Positions 28,264-36,991 of a stretch of DNA of 64,000 bases are shown piece after piece. This DNA comes from SHVO01 sp041905525. GTDB lineage: Bacteria; Pseudomonadota; Alphaproteobacteria; Rhodospirillales; Rhodospirillaceae. The stretch is from the NCBI GenBank assembly GCA_041905525.1, contig JAYRKY010000017.1, positions 13,651-77,650 of the forward strand. The letters are read 5' to 3'. How positions within the stretch are numbered: position 1 is the first letter of the stretch; every line of letters starts with the position of its first letter. The notes beneath the pieces are model-generated. The model made no database searches and was not told the DNA's origin. It saw only the letters and a list, made by a program, of their open reading frames with translations. The position numbers were made by a program, and so were the translations under genes.

Positions 28264-30141
28264 ATGTTGCGTATCGATAACCTCACCTACCGTATCGGTC
28301 CAAGGCTTCTTCTTGAAGAGGTCAACGCGTCCGTCAATGCGGGCGACCGTGTCGGATTGGTCGGCCGGAACGGCACCGGCAAGACCACCCTTCTGCGCCT
28401 GATTTGCGGAGACATTGGGCCGGAAAGCGGCAGTATCGAAGTGCCGCGCCGCTGGCGCATCGGCATCACCCGCCAGGAAGCCCCGGGGGGCGATAAGAGC
28501 CTCATCGACACGGTCCTCGCCTTCGATAATGAACTCGTCTCCCTGATGGCCGAGAGCGAAACCGCGACGGACCCTTACCGCATTGCCGAGATCCATACGC
28601 GCCTCGCCGACAAGGACGCCTATAGCGCGCCCGCCCGCGCCGCATCGATTTTGTCGGGCCTGGGGTTCGATCAAGCGGCGCAGCAGCGTCCTTGCAGTTC
28701 CTACTCAGGTGGATGGCGCATGCGCGTGGCGCTCGCCGGGCTTCTGTTCACGCAACCCGAGCTTTTGCTCCTCGACGAGCCGACCAACCACCTCGATCTC
28801 GAGGCGACGCTGTGGCTCGAGGAGTATCTGAAGCACTATCCGGGCACGATCTTGATGGTGAGCCACGACCGCGATCTGCTCAATCGCGCGGTCAACGGCA
28901 TTCTCCACCTCGAGAACGCCAAGATGACCTTGTACCAGGGGAACTACGACCGGTTTGAGGCGACGCGGCGCATGCAGCTTGAGCAGAACGAAAAGCTGCG
29001 GGCCAAGCAAATGGCGCGGCGGGCCGAGCTTGAAAGCTTCATCGCACGCTTCCGGGCCAAGGCAACGAAGGCAAAGCAAGCGCAGTCGCGCATCAAGATG
29101 CTCGAGCGCATGCAGCCCATCGCAGAGCATCATGAGGAAGCCTCGATCGACCTCAGCTTTCCGGAAATCGATCAGCTCGCGCCGCCGCTTTACGCGCTCA
29201 ATCATGTGAACATCGGTTATGGAGATCGGGTCGTTCTCCACAACATTTCGCTGCGTCTGGACAATGAGGATCGCATCGGCATCCTCGGCGCGAACGGCAA
29301 TGGGAAATCGACCCTTGTGAAGTTGCTGGCAGGGCGCCTCGCGCCCATGTCCGGCGACGTCTCCCGCTCGTCCAAACTTCGCATCGGCTATTTCGCGCAG
29401 CATCAGGCGGACGAACTCGATCTGTCGGTGACCCCTATCGTGGAAATGATGCGGCGTCTGGAAAAGGGCACTGAGCAACAGGCGCGGAATCATCTGGGCC
29501 GCTTCGGCTTCACGCAGCAGCGCGCCCAGACCCAGATTGGAAAGCTCTCGGGCGGCGAGAAGGCGCGATTGCTCTTTGCGCTGATGACGCTTTCCAAGCC
29601 GCATATCCTGTTGCTGGACGAGCCGACCAACCATCTCGACATGGACACGCGCGAATCCCTTGCGCAGGCGATCAATGCCTTCGAAGGGGCGGTCGTCATC
29701 ATCAGTCACGATCCCAGCGTTATTGAGATGACCGCGGATCGTCTTTGGCTGGTCGAGGACGGGAAGGTCATGAACTTCGAGGGAGACCTCGACGACTACC
29801 GCACCCGCACCCTCCAGTCCCGTGACAGCGCACCCACAAAGACGCAAGTGATGTCGCCCGAGGATGACCGAAAGGCGCAGCGTCAGAAATCCGCCGAACG
29901 GCGCCAGAACCTCGCGCCCCTCAAGAAGAAGCTCGAACAGGCGGCCGCCAAAGTGACCAAGCTGGAGGGGGAGAAGGCGAAACTTGCCGCCAAGCTCGCC
30001 GACCCGAAACTCTATGCCGACGCAGCCAAAGCCCTTGAGGTGCAGCGCGAAATGGGCCGGATCGAAAAGGATCTGGCGGTTGCCGAGGACGCCTGGATGG
30101 CCCTTGAGGGCGAACTCGAGGAAGCCGAAAACGCCGCCTGA
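28264..30141 (+). CDS. ABC-F family ATPase (YheS/Uup-like)
   Basis: 625 residues with two soluble ABC domains and no membrane part. Walker A GRNGTGKTT and GANGNGKST, signatures YSGGW and LSGGEK, Walker B LLLLDEPTNHLD and ILLLDEPTNHLD. Between them is the charged P-site-tRNA-interaction linker (QLEQNEKLRAKQMARRAELESFI...RIKMLERM). The C-terminal ~100 residues are a coiled coil. Such proteins act on stalled or idle ribosomes. ATG 28264 gives the family start MLRIDNL; an in-frame ATG at 28246 would add six residues. Confidence 0.93.
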   Translation: MLRIDNLTYRIGPRLLLEEVNASVNAGDRVGLVGRNGTGKTTLLRLICGDIGPESGSIEVPRRWRIGITRQEAPGGDKSLIDTVLAFDNELVSLMAESETATDPYRIAEIHTRLADKDAYSAPARAASILSGLGFDQAAQQRPCSSYSGGWRMRVALAGLLFTQPELLLLDEPTNHLDLEATLWLEEYLKHYPGTILMVSHDRDLLNRAVNGILHLENAKMTLYQGNYDRFEATRRMQLEQNEKLRAKQMARRAELESFIARFRAKATKAKQAQSRIKMLERMQPIAEHHEEASIDLSFPEIDQLAPPLYALNHVNIGYGDRVVLHNISLRLDNEDRIGILGANGNGKSTLVKLLAGRLAPMSGDVSRSSKLRIGYFAQHQADELDLSVTPIVEMMRRLEKGTEQQARNHLGRFGFTQQRAQTQIGKLSGGEKARLLFALMTLSKPHILLLDEPTNHLDMDTRESLAQAINAFEGAVVIISHDPSVIEMTADRLWLVEDGKVMNFEGDLDDYRTRTLQSRDSAPTKTQVMSPEDDRKAQRQKSAERRQNLAPLKKKLEQAAAKVTKLEGEKAKLAAKLADPKLYADAAKALEVQREMGRIEKDLAVAEDAWMALEGELEEAENAA

Positions 30142-30235
30142 TCACGCTTTGGTGACACCCAAACTTCGGTATTATGGGCGGAAGATCGGGCGCCGATCAT
30201 CAGCCTATGCAGAGCTCATCCAAGGGGAGGATTCC

Positions 30236-31246
30236 ATGCGTATTGCGTCAGTAGCCGCCGTCTTCGTTGCCATGTCGCTCGCGGGTCAAGCCGCGGCGCA
30301 GACCGCGGCGCCCGCCGCGCCGCCGCCGCCGCGTGAGTTGTCACCCGAAGACAAAGCGCTGAACGCCAGCCTCGTCGAGATGATCAAAACCGTGCCGGTC
30401 ATGGTCATGGAGCGCACCGAGATCAAAGTGCCGATGAAACTCGGCATGGTCTCCGCCATGGCGGCGGACAAGGCGGGAAATATCTACATCCTCCACCGTC
30501 CCAAGGACGGCGATCCGATCGTGGTCGTGGACAAGACTGGGAAGATCCTGCGCTCGTTCGGCAAAGGGATGTACACGATCCCGCACAGCATTCACATCGA
30601 TCCGCAAGGCAACGTTTGGACGACCGACGCCAATACCTCGAAGGTGCGCAAGTTCTCCGCAGAAGGAAAGCCGTTGCTCGAGATCACCGTCGGCGAGATC
30701 CCCGACGCCAATCGCCCATTCTGCAGCGTCACCGGTATCGCGTTCCCGGCCAGCGGTAACGTTCTGATCTCCGACGGCTATTGCAACGCGCGTATTCTCG
30801 AATACACGCAGGATGGCAAGCGCGTGAAAGCGTGGGGTGCCAAAGGGAAAGGCAATGGCGAGTTCGTTTTGCCGCACGACGTCACGATCGGCACCGATGG
30901 GCGCATCTTCGTTGCCGACCGTGAAAACGGCCGCGTGCAGTGGTTCGATGCCCAGGAAAAGTATCTCGGCCAGAAGCTGATCGGCGGACGCCTTTACAGC
31001 GTCGCGGCGGCGCCGGATGGCGGCGTATATGTCGGCGTGGCGGCGAAGGGCGGAAAGACGCTCGATGAGAACGCGAATATCTTCAAGATCAACACCAAGA
31101 CCGGCGCCGTCGAAGGCCGCATCGAAATGATGTCGCATGAGACGGAGATTGGGGCCGATGGCTCGCTCTATCCGGGCCACGCCGATCTGATCAAGAACGA
31201 CAATCCGAACGAATCCACGATCGTCGTTTTCCGCCCGAAGAAATAG
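30236..31246 (+). CDS. Secreted NHL-repeat beta-propeller protein (PAL-like)
   Basis: 336 residues with a signal peptide ending AAAQ and a Pro/Ala-rich stretch, then NHL-type repeats (IPHSIHIDPQGNVWTTD, TGIAFPASGNVLISDGY, LPHDVTIGTDGRIFVADRENGRVQWFD). The 'H-I-D-P-x-G-N-V-W-x-T-D' repeats resemble the peptidyl-alpha-hydroxyglycine amidating lyase (PAL) propeller. A lyase activity is not implied: bacterial PAL-like propellers mostly have unknown roles. ATG 30236 follows AAGGGGAGG; the much longer open frame upstream overlaps the ABC-F gene. Confidence 0.87.
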   Translation: MRIASVAAVFVAMSLAGQAAAQTAAPAAPPPPRELSPEDKALNASLVEMIKTVPVMVMERTEIKVPMKLGMVSAMAADKAGNIYILHRPKDGDPIVVVDKTGKILRSFGKGMYTIPHSIHIDPQGNVWTTDANTSKVRKFSAEGKPLLEITVGEIPDANRPFCSVTGIAFPASGNVLISDGYCNARILEYTQDGKRVKAWGAKGKGNGEFVLPHDVTIGTDGRIFVADRENGRVQWFDAQEKYLGQKLIGGRLYSVAAAPDGGVYVGVAAKGGKTLDENANIFKINTKTGAVEGRIEMMSHETEIGADGSLYPGHADLIKNDNPNESTIVVFRPKK

Positions 31247-31262
31247 CGCCCCGGACTGCGGC

Positions 31263-31296
31263 CACCCAAGGACCTAATGCGGGTCCTTGGGTGTTT
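31263..31296. terminator. Hairpin overlapping the end of the histidine kinase
   Basis: Perfect 12-bp stem (31263-31274 with 31282-31293), 7-base loop, then TTT. It lies between convergent stops at 31246 and 31274 and codes the last residues of the kinase. Short T-run, so termination strength is uncertain. Confidence 0.6.
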
Positions 31297-32296
31297 CCGG
31301 AAATTCGATCACGAAGCGCGTCATGCTGTCCTTCGTGGCGGACAGTGTCGCCTGGATCTGCCGCGAGAGTGTACGCACCAGCTGAAGCCCCAGGCTTTTG
31401 GTCTTCTCGGGATCGAAACCGTCGGGGAGACGCGCGCCGCTGTCGGCGACCGTCAGCCGCACCTCGCCATTCTCACGGCGCAGAACGACTTCGATCCGCC
31501 CGCCGGCGGCGTTCGAACAGCCATGGCGGAGCGCGTTCGCAATGAGCTCGCCCGCGATCAGGGACAGAGGCATCACGAGATCCATTCCCCAGGACACCGG
31601 CTGCGCGTCGACCTGGAATTCGCAGTGCGTGTCGGGCGCCGCCCGCATGGCGACGTGGCACAATTCCTCCAGGTGGGTCTTGAAGTCGATTTGATGGCCG
31701 GACCGATACAGACTGCCGTAGACGGTTGAGATCGTGGAAAGTCTGCGGCCGGCGTCGTTCAGAGCCGCCTGTGTCGTGGGGTCCGCCCTCCGCGCCTGGA
31801 TCTGCAGCAGGGACGAAACGATCTGCACGTGATTCTTCACACGGTGCTGAAGTTCGCGCAGCAGTTCCTTTTCATGCTCCTCGAAGTCGGCGACATGTGA
31901 AGCGATCTGCATAAGCCACCCAACGATGATCGCGGCAGCGGATCCAAGAATGGTGTAGAGCGCCAAGGGCAGCACATATCCGGGGCGTACGCTGAAGGAA
32001 TTGTATTCCGGGATCAGGAAAAACGCGGCGACGAGGGCACTGCTGGCGACGGCCGTCAGCCCCGCACCGACGCCACCTAGAAAGGTGGCGACAATGATCG
32101 CCGGAAAGAAAAGCAGGAACGGAACGCCCTGCAACGCGTCGCCGAACAGCAGGCGCACGCCAAAAGAAAACGCCACTATTGCGAGAGCGGCCGTACATCC
32201 CTTCCAGGGTGAAGCGCGAAACGAACGCGTTCCTAAGACGGCGCGCTGGACCGCACTCAGCGTTGGGGAGAGAGGAAGTTTTGTCGGGCCTGGCAT
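31274..32296 (-). CDS. Membrane sensor histidine kinase, DUF4118 + HisKA_2
   Basis: 340 residues. Four membrane helices form a DUF4118-like sensor region (residues ~35-135), followed by the HisKA_2 dimerisation helix with phospho-acceptor His in LQHRVKNHVQIVSSLL, and a HATPase domain with GELIANALRHG (N-box), DSGARLPDGFD (G1) and SLGLQLVRTL (G2). HWE/HisKA_2 kinases in alphaproteobacteria often feed the general-stress or light-response systems. No response regulator lies next to it; the nearest is the single-domain receiver at 58454-58828, which is not a neighbour. Confidence 0.92.
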   Translation of the reverse strand: MPGPTKLPLSPTLSAVQRAVLGTRSFRASPWKGCTAALAIVAFSFGVRLLFGDALQGVPFLLFFPAIIVATFLGGVGAGLTAVASSALVAAFFLIPEYNSFSVRPGYVLPLALYTILGSAAAIIVGWLMQIASHVADFEEHEKELLRELQHRVKNHVQIVSSLLQIQARRADPTTQAALNDAGRRLSTISTVYGSLYRSGHQIDFKTHLEELCHVAMRAAPDTHCEFQVDAQPVSWGMDLVMPLSLIAGELIANALRHGCSNAAGGRIEVVLRRENGEVRLTVADSGARLPDGFDPEKTKSLGLQLVRTLSRQIQATLSATKDSMTRFVIEFPETPKDPH

Positions 32297-32414
32297 GTTG
32301 AGAACATTACATCTTCTCGTCCTAACATGGACGAGCGGTGGCGCGCTGACAATGTTGCGCTTCGCTTTTCGCGGAACGCGCGAGAAAGGCCGGATCAGAC
32401 TCTAGTCGTTGAGG

Positions 32415-33449
32415 CTAAGCGTTCGCGTTGTCGGGCGACCAAGCCTGGCCGCGTGCGACGGTGACGATTTCCGCAAGGCCCTGGCGCATGTCCGTCATGA
32501 TGAACTCGCCCTTCGCGCCGGGGCCTCCGGACTTCGGATTGGGAAAGCGAATCACCCAGGCATTCATCTTCACCGTCAGGCCGCAGAGCACGCTGCCGAC
32601 TTTGACTTGGGTGTCTTCGATATAAGCTTTCACCTGCTCGAACTTGGCGGCCGTGAGGTTGTTCCACATGTCTTGCGACATGGTGCCGAAGTCCTGGAAC
32701 GTGCGCTTCAGGAAGTTGACGAGGCCTTGGATGAGTTTCTCGACCTTATCCATCTCGGTCATCAGCGGGCGGTCGTTGCGCACCTGCATGCTCTTGCGCA
32801 TGTCCTTCATCGCGAAGATGAATTCCTCCAGCAGCGGCGCCAGACGATCGAGGCATTGGTTGTAGTAGGACAGCGACATGAAAATGTCGCCGTAGTTCTC
32901 AAGGAATCTTGGGATCTGATCGATCGAGATCATCAGCTTCTCGGCCATCTGCTTCAGGCGGGCCAGCGCCTTTTTTACGTCGGGGTCCTTGAACAGCCCG
33001 ACGATGTCCTCGAAGCGCGTGATGCCCTTGCTGTCGTCGCCGTAGATCTCCTTGATCAGGGGGAGCGTGAATCGCGACATGTAGCCCGTGAGCTGTCGGT
33101 TCTTTTCTTCCGACAGCCGCAGGTCGTCGTAGTTGTTTACCGGAATGCCGCGCTCGCGCAGCGTCCGCCGCAAGCTGTACACGTCGAAGCTCGGCAACGG
33201 GGCGAGGGAGTGCAGGATCGGCAGATCCGCATGCCCCGCGCCCTCTTTCCACTTGAAATGTTGCGGCAGGTCCCGAATAGCGATTTGGCCGCTGCCGGTC
33301 TCACGCTCCGAATACAGCTCGAGCACGCCTTCGAGATGGCTGTTCTTCACCAGCCGGGCCCGGGCGAGGCCTTCGGTTTTGAATGGAATGATCCTGAGGG
33401 GCAGGATGAACAGCGAATCGATGTCGCTGTCCACGATCGGGTTTGCCAT
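32415..33449 (-). CDS. Conserved hypothetical protein upstream of motA-type gene
   Basis: 344 residues with no signal peptide or membrane segment. Mixed alpha-helical sequence with FILPLRIIPFKTEGLARARLVKN at the start and a long helical middle (LKQMAEKLMISIDQIPRFLENYGDIFMSLSYYNQCLDRLAPLLEEF). I do not know the family. Its start lies 205 bases downstream of the motA stop, so separate transcription is likely. A role in flagellar or chemotaxis functions is only suggested by position. Confidence 0.75.
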   Translation of the reverse strand: MANPIVDSDIDSLFILPLRIIPFKTEGLARARLVKNSHLEGVLELYSERETGSGQIAIRDLPQHFKWKEGAGHADLPILHSLAPLPSFDVYSLRRTLRERGIPVNNYDDLRLSEEKNRQLTGYMSRFTLPLIKEIYGDDSKGITRFEDIVGLFKDPDVKKALARLKQMAEKLMISIDQIPRFLENYGDIFMSLSYYNQCLDRLAPLLEEFIFAMKDMRKSMQVRNDRPLMTEMDKVEKLIQGLVNFLKRTFQDFGTMSQDMWNNLTAAKFEQVKAYIEDTQVKVGSVLCGLTVKMNAWVIRFPNPKSGGPGAKGEFIMTDMRQGLAEIVTVARGQAWSPDNANA

Positions 33450-33653
33450 ATGATCCGCGCCGCGGGGGCCCCGGGGTTAATCGCCGGACACAAATCACAC
33501 CTAACAGTCGTAAATAACGGCCGTCAGGCGCAAGTGCCTCTCAATGAGACCTACTTGTACAAAGAATAGTGTGGAATCGCAACGATTTCGCAGAATGCGC
33601 CCGGAACGGCTCAAGGCCCAGGAAAGGGCTTTTCGGACGACTTGAACCTTGGA

Positions 33654-34520
33654 TCAGCCGTCGCTGGTGGCGTTGAGGGCCTCTTCCAGCTCGAAGAACG
33701 AGGGCTGAACCTTCGACGGGACGTTGCCGCGGCCGATTTCCACGGACACCTGGGGCGCATTCCCATTCAGGTGGGCCACCAGCACGTCGCGGATGATCAG
33801 ATAGAACTGATGCTCTTCGCCCATCACCTGGTTCAGGCGCACGGCAAAAGGACCCACGACGGTATAAGCGAGGAAGACCCCGAGGAACGTACCGACCAGC
33901 GCCGAGCCGATCATCCCACCCAGAACTTCAGGCGGTTCGGTCACGGATTGCATCGTATTGATGACCCCGAGCACCGCGGCGACGATCCCGATGGCGGGCA
34001 GCCCGTCGGCCATGGTTTGCAGGGCCTGCTGCGGCAGCAGTTTCTCGTGGTGGTGCTTTTCAAGTTGAGATTCCATCGCGTCGAACACCTGGTGCGGGTC
34101 GTCCAGGTTCATCGACAGCATGCGCAGTGTGTCGCAGATGAAATCGACCGCGAAATGGTCGTTCAGGATTCGCGGATACTTCTGGAAAATCGTGCTTTCT
34201 TCCGGCTTCTCGATGTGGCTTTCGATGACGAGAATGCCCTTGGACTTGATCATTTTGGTGATCGTGAACAACAGGCACAGCATGTCCTTGAAGTCCTGCT
34301 CCTTCCACTGCGGGCCAGAGAAAACCTGCTTGATGCCTTTGCCGACGCCCTTCAGGGTATCGGCCGAATTACCGACGATCATTGCGCCGATGGCGCCGCC
34401 GAAGATGGTCATGAGCTCAGTGGGCAGGGCGTGAATGACGACCATGATGTTCCCGCCGTGCAGCAGGAACCCGCCGAACACCATCACGAAAACGAAAACA
34501 ATCCCGACAATGCCCATCAT
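33654..34520 (-). CDS. motA: Flagellar motor stator protein MotA
   Basis: 288 residues, four membrane helices. N-terminal MMGIVGIVFVFVMVFGGFLLHGG, cytoplasmic loop with the force-generating charged region, then MADGLPAIGIVAAVLGVINTM and the helix 4 block LGGMIGSALVGTFLGVFLAYTVVGP, all signature MotA segments. It couples proton flow to flagellar rotation together with MotB. No motB is next to it, which is unusual. The ATG at 34520 gives the family N-terminus; the longer upstream frame has no support. Only a small gap separates it from the divergent DUF1491 gene. Confidence 0.93.
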   Translation of the reverse strand: MMGIVGIVFVFVMVFGGFLLHGGNIMVVIHALPTELMTIFGGAIGAMIVGNSADTLKGVGKGIKQVFSGPQWKEQDFKDMLCLLFTITKMIKSKGILVIESHIEKPEESTIFQKYPRILNDHFAVDFICDTLRMLSMNLDDPHQVFDAMESQLEKHHHEKLLPQQALQTMADGLPAIGIVAAVLGVINTMQSVTEPPEVLGGMIGSALVGTFLGVFLAYTVVGPFAVRLNQVMGEEHQFYLIIRDVLVAHLNGNAPQVSVEIGRGNVPSKVQPSFFELEEALNATSDG

Positions 34521-34667
34521 GGCGGAAGAAGCCCCTGATACCCTTGGAACGGCCGTTCGGCGCCGTTCGCCCCACTCATTCAATGGGTACCCTACCACGA
34601 ATGGTTATTAAAAGGTTTAACTGTCGCCTCGGGTAAGGCGCTATAACAGCGGTATAAAGTAACGGGA

Positions 34668-35006
34668 ATGCAGCGGCTTAAGAGCGAAATACGTGTGCAG
34701 GCCTGGGTGCGGCGCTGCGCCGCCCAGGGCCTGGTGGCGACCGTCGCCCGGAAAGGCGAGGGGGAGTCCGGCGCCCTGATCCTCAAGGTGAACCGCTTTG
34801 CTGCCGGTTGCGAGGTCTTCACCGGGGTGAGCACGCCGGAGGGTGGGGAGGCCTGGATGCGCGCCAGCGGTCCAAAGCCTATTCCCGAAAAGGACGCCGA
34901 TGCGTATCTTGCGCGCCAAGCTAAATACGACCCTGATGTCTGGGTCCTTGAAATCGAGGACCCCAAGGCACAGTTCACACTAGACGGACCAATTCTCGAT
35001 GTCTGA
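34668..35006 (+). CDS. DUF1491 family protein
   Basis: 112 residues. Pattern QRLKSEIRVQAWVRRCAAQGLVATVARKGE, AGALILKVNRF-like strand, YLARQAKYDPDVWVLEIEDP: the alphaproteobacterial DUF1491 family, function unknown. Its stop overlaps the start of the next gene (ATGTCTGA), indicating translational coupling with GcrA. Confidence 0.88.
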   Translation: MQRLKSEIRVQAWVRRCAAQGLVATVARKGEGESGALILKVNRFAAGCEVFTGVSTPEGGEAWMRASGPKPIPEKDADAYLARQAKYDPDVWVLEIEDPKAQFTLDGPILDV

Positions 35007-35469
35007 CAAGCAGCCGAAATCCAAGGGCACTCCGGTGCCGCCCGCCACTGAAGACGCCAAGGCGCCGGCCGCAGCCGGGGCCGAACAGGGCGGCATGTGG
35101 AATGATGAAAAGATCGCCCGGCTGAAGAAGCTGTGGTCCGAAGGCCTCACCACGGGCGAGATCGGGAAACGCTTGGGTGTTTCGAAGAATGCCGTGGTCG
35201 GCAAGGCGCACCGTTTGGGTCTCAAGGGCCGCCCGTCGCCCATCAAGCGCCAGCCGAACAAGCCCATCGAAGTGAAGAAGGAAACGCGGGTGTTCACGCT
35301 GACCGATCTGTCGGCGCAAACCTGCCGCTGGCCCATCGGCGACCCGAAGCATGAAGACTTCCGCTTCTGCGGCAAGCCCGTTCACCCCGGCAAGCCCTAT
35401 TGCTCGGAACATTGCGCCGTCGCTTACGTCGGCTCGAGCAAATCCTCACGCAGTGAAGACGCCGCGTAA
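34999..35469 (+). CDS. gcrA: GcrA-family cell-cycle regulator
   Basis: 156 residues. N-terminal homeodomain-like DNA-binding region (MWNDEKIARLKKLWSEGLTTGEIGKRLGVSKNAVVGKAHRLGL) and C-terminal Cys-containing region (CRWPIGDPKHEDFRFCGKPVHPGKPYCSEHCAVAY). GcrA binds sigma-70 holoenzyme and activates promoters containing methylated GAnTC. Here the DNA-binding region is preceded by ~32 Pro/Ala/Lys-rich residues; if translation begins at the internal ATG 35095 the usual MWxDE start results. The overlap with DUF1491 favours ATG 34999. Confidence 0.92.
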   Translation: MSDKQPKSKGTPVPPATEDAKAPAAAGAEQGGMWNDEKIARLKKLWSEGLTTGEIGKRLGVSKNAVVGKAHRLGLKGRPSPIKRQPNKPIEVKKETRVFTLTDLSAQTCRWPIGDPKHEDFRFCGKPVHPGKPYCSEHCAVAYVGSSKSSRSEDAA

Positions 35470-35471
35470 CG

Positions 35472-35897
35472 ATGGAGGGGCAGCTTCGCCTCTCGCCTGA
35501 AGAACTCGCGCGCGTTCTGGACCAAGCCTTTCCCGCTGAGGCGCGTGGGCGTCTTGGCGAGGTGGTCAGCGTTGCGCCGGGCCATGTTCGCATGCGCCTT
35601 ACGCCGACGGCCGCGATGTTGCGTCCGGGCGAGATCGTCTCGGGGCCCAGCCTCGTCGGCCTGATCGATGTCGCGGCTTATGCCGTGGTGCTGGCTCACA
35701 TCGGCGCCGTTGAGATGGCCGTGACCTCGACCATGTCGGTGAGTTTCCTTCGTCCCTGCCGGCTGGAGATGGTGGTGGCGGATGCACGCTTGCTCAAGCT
35801 GGGAAAACGCCGGGCGACCATCGACGTGCGTCTCTGGCAAGACAGCGAAGAGCGTGTCGTAACCCAGGCGACCCTGGGTTACGCTATCCCCGCCTAG
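35472..35897 (+). CDS. PaaI-like hotdog-fold thioesterase
   Basis: 141 residues with the hotdog pattern: RPGEIVSGPSLVGLIDVAAYAVVLAHIG, VTSTMSVSFLRPCRLEMVVADARLLKLGKRRATIDVRLW, QATLGYAIP. PaaI-type enzymes hydrolyse small acyl-CoAs. It starts two bases after the gcrA stop without a strong ribosome-binding site, so it is probably translated by coupling. Its stop overlaps that of the convergent dehydrogenase by four bases. Confidence 0.85.
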   Translation: MEGQLRLSPEELARVLDQAFPAEARGRLGEVVSVAPGHVRMRLTPTAAMLRPGEIVSGPSLVGLIDVAAYAVVLAHIGAVEMAVTSTMSVSFLRPCRLEMVVADARLLKLGKRRATIDVRLWQDSEERVVTQATLGYAIPA

Positions 35898-36859
35898 ACG
35901 ACCGGGAAGGGCGGCTCGCGGCCGTCCAACACGGCCTCCATGTTATCAACCGCCAGCATCGCCATCGCGAGACGTGTCTCATATGTGGCGCTGCCCAGGT
36001 GCGGCACCAGCATGGCATTTTCCAGCGTGTAATAACGCGGATCGATCTTTGGCTCGCCCGTGTAAACGTCGAGACCGATGGACGAGAGTTTACCGCGCTG
36101 AAGCGCCGTGATGACGGCGTCGTCGTCGATCAAGGGCCCGCGGCCGGTATTGATGAGGCACGCGCCGTCTTTCATCCGCGTGATGCGCTCGGCATTGATC
36201 AGGCCCTTCGTTTCCGGGGTCAGCGGCGCATGCAGCGACACGACATCGCTTTCGGCCAAGAGATCCTCGAGACGCGGCATATACGTCGCGCCGGCTTCCA
36301 TCGCGCTCTCAACGCGCTTGCGATTGTGGTAGCAAACCGACATGCCGAAGGCCCTGGCGCGCGTGGCGACGGCGCTGCCGATGCGTCCCATGCCGATGAT
36401 GCCGAGACGTTTTCCCGTGATCTGCATCCCCAGCAATTGGGTCGGGCGAATGCCGATCCATTTGCCGGCGCGCATCAGTCGTTCGCCGTCGCTCGCGCGG
36501 CGTGTTGCGCCGAGGATCAGTAGCAGCGCGATATCCGCGGTTGCGTCGTCGAGAACGCCCGGCGTGTTGGTCACGCGGATGCCGCGGGCCTTCGCCGCGG
36601 CGAGGTCGATGTGCTCGAATCCCACTGAAACCGTCGACAGCACTTTCAGCGAGGGCGGCAGCATCGCGATCGCTTCCGCGTTGATGGGCTCGGTCGGCGT
36701 GCAAAGCAGGGCCACCGCGCCTTCGGCTACCTTTGCGACCAGCGCGGGCGTGAACACCGCGTCGTCGTCACCGGCACGAAATTCGAAGCGCGCGGCCACG
36801 CGGTCTTCTGCGGGTTTAACGAGACGTCGGGTGGCGGCGACAAGCGGTCTATTGGACAT
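35894..36859 (-). CDS. D-2-hydroxyacid dehydrogenase (glyoxylate/hydroxypyruvate reductase type)
   Basis: 321 residues. Catalytic set visible: Arg in NTGRGPLIDDDA, Glu in TGEPKIDPRY, His in LVPHLGSAT; NAD(P)-binding GMGRIGSAVA, followed by the NRKR loop whose arginines fit NADP(H). Family members reduce glyoxylate or hydroxypyruvate to glycolate or D-glycerate (GhrB/GyaR-like). The 'DPRYYTLENAMLVPHLGSATYETR' stretch is typical of the glycerate-dehydrogenase group. Likely monocistronic. Confidence 0.9.
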   Translation of the reverse strand: MSNRPLVAATRRLVKPAEDRVAARFEFRAGDDDAVFTPALVAKVAEGAVALLCTPTEPINAEAIAMLPPSLKVLSTVSVGFEHIDLAAAKARGIRVTNTPGVLDDATADIALLLILGATRRASDGERLMRAGKWIGIRPTQLLGMQITGKRLGIIGMGRIGSAVATRARAFGMSVCYHNRKRVESAMEAGATYMPRLEDLLAESDVVSLHAPLTPETKGLINAERITRMKDGACLINTGRGPLIDDDAVITALQRGKLSSIGLDVYTGEPKIDPRYYTLENAMLVPHLGSATYETRLAMAMLAVDNMEAVLDGREPPFPVV

Positions 36860-36991
36860 TGGAAGGCATCCCGGTTAGCAAAGGCTTCAACTACGAGTAG
36901 AGTTGTTGCATTGTCCCTAGCGTAGATTATCTTTTCCTACGATAAGCCCAAGTGTTACAAGCTATTCTGAAGGTCTTTAAGAGGGCTGAGG

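Noticed and set aside
34600..34640. TTAA...TTAA upstream of motA as a CtrA box
   Set aside because: The spacing is 5 bases rather than 7.
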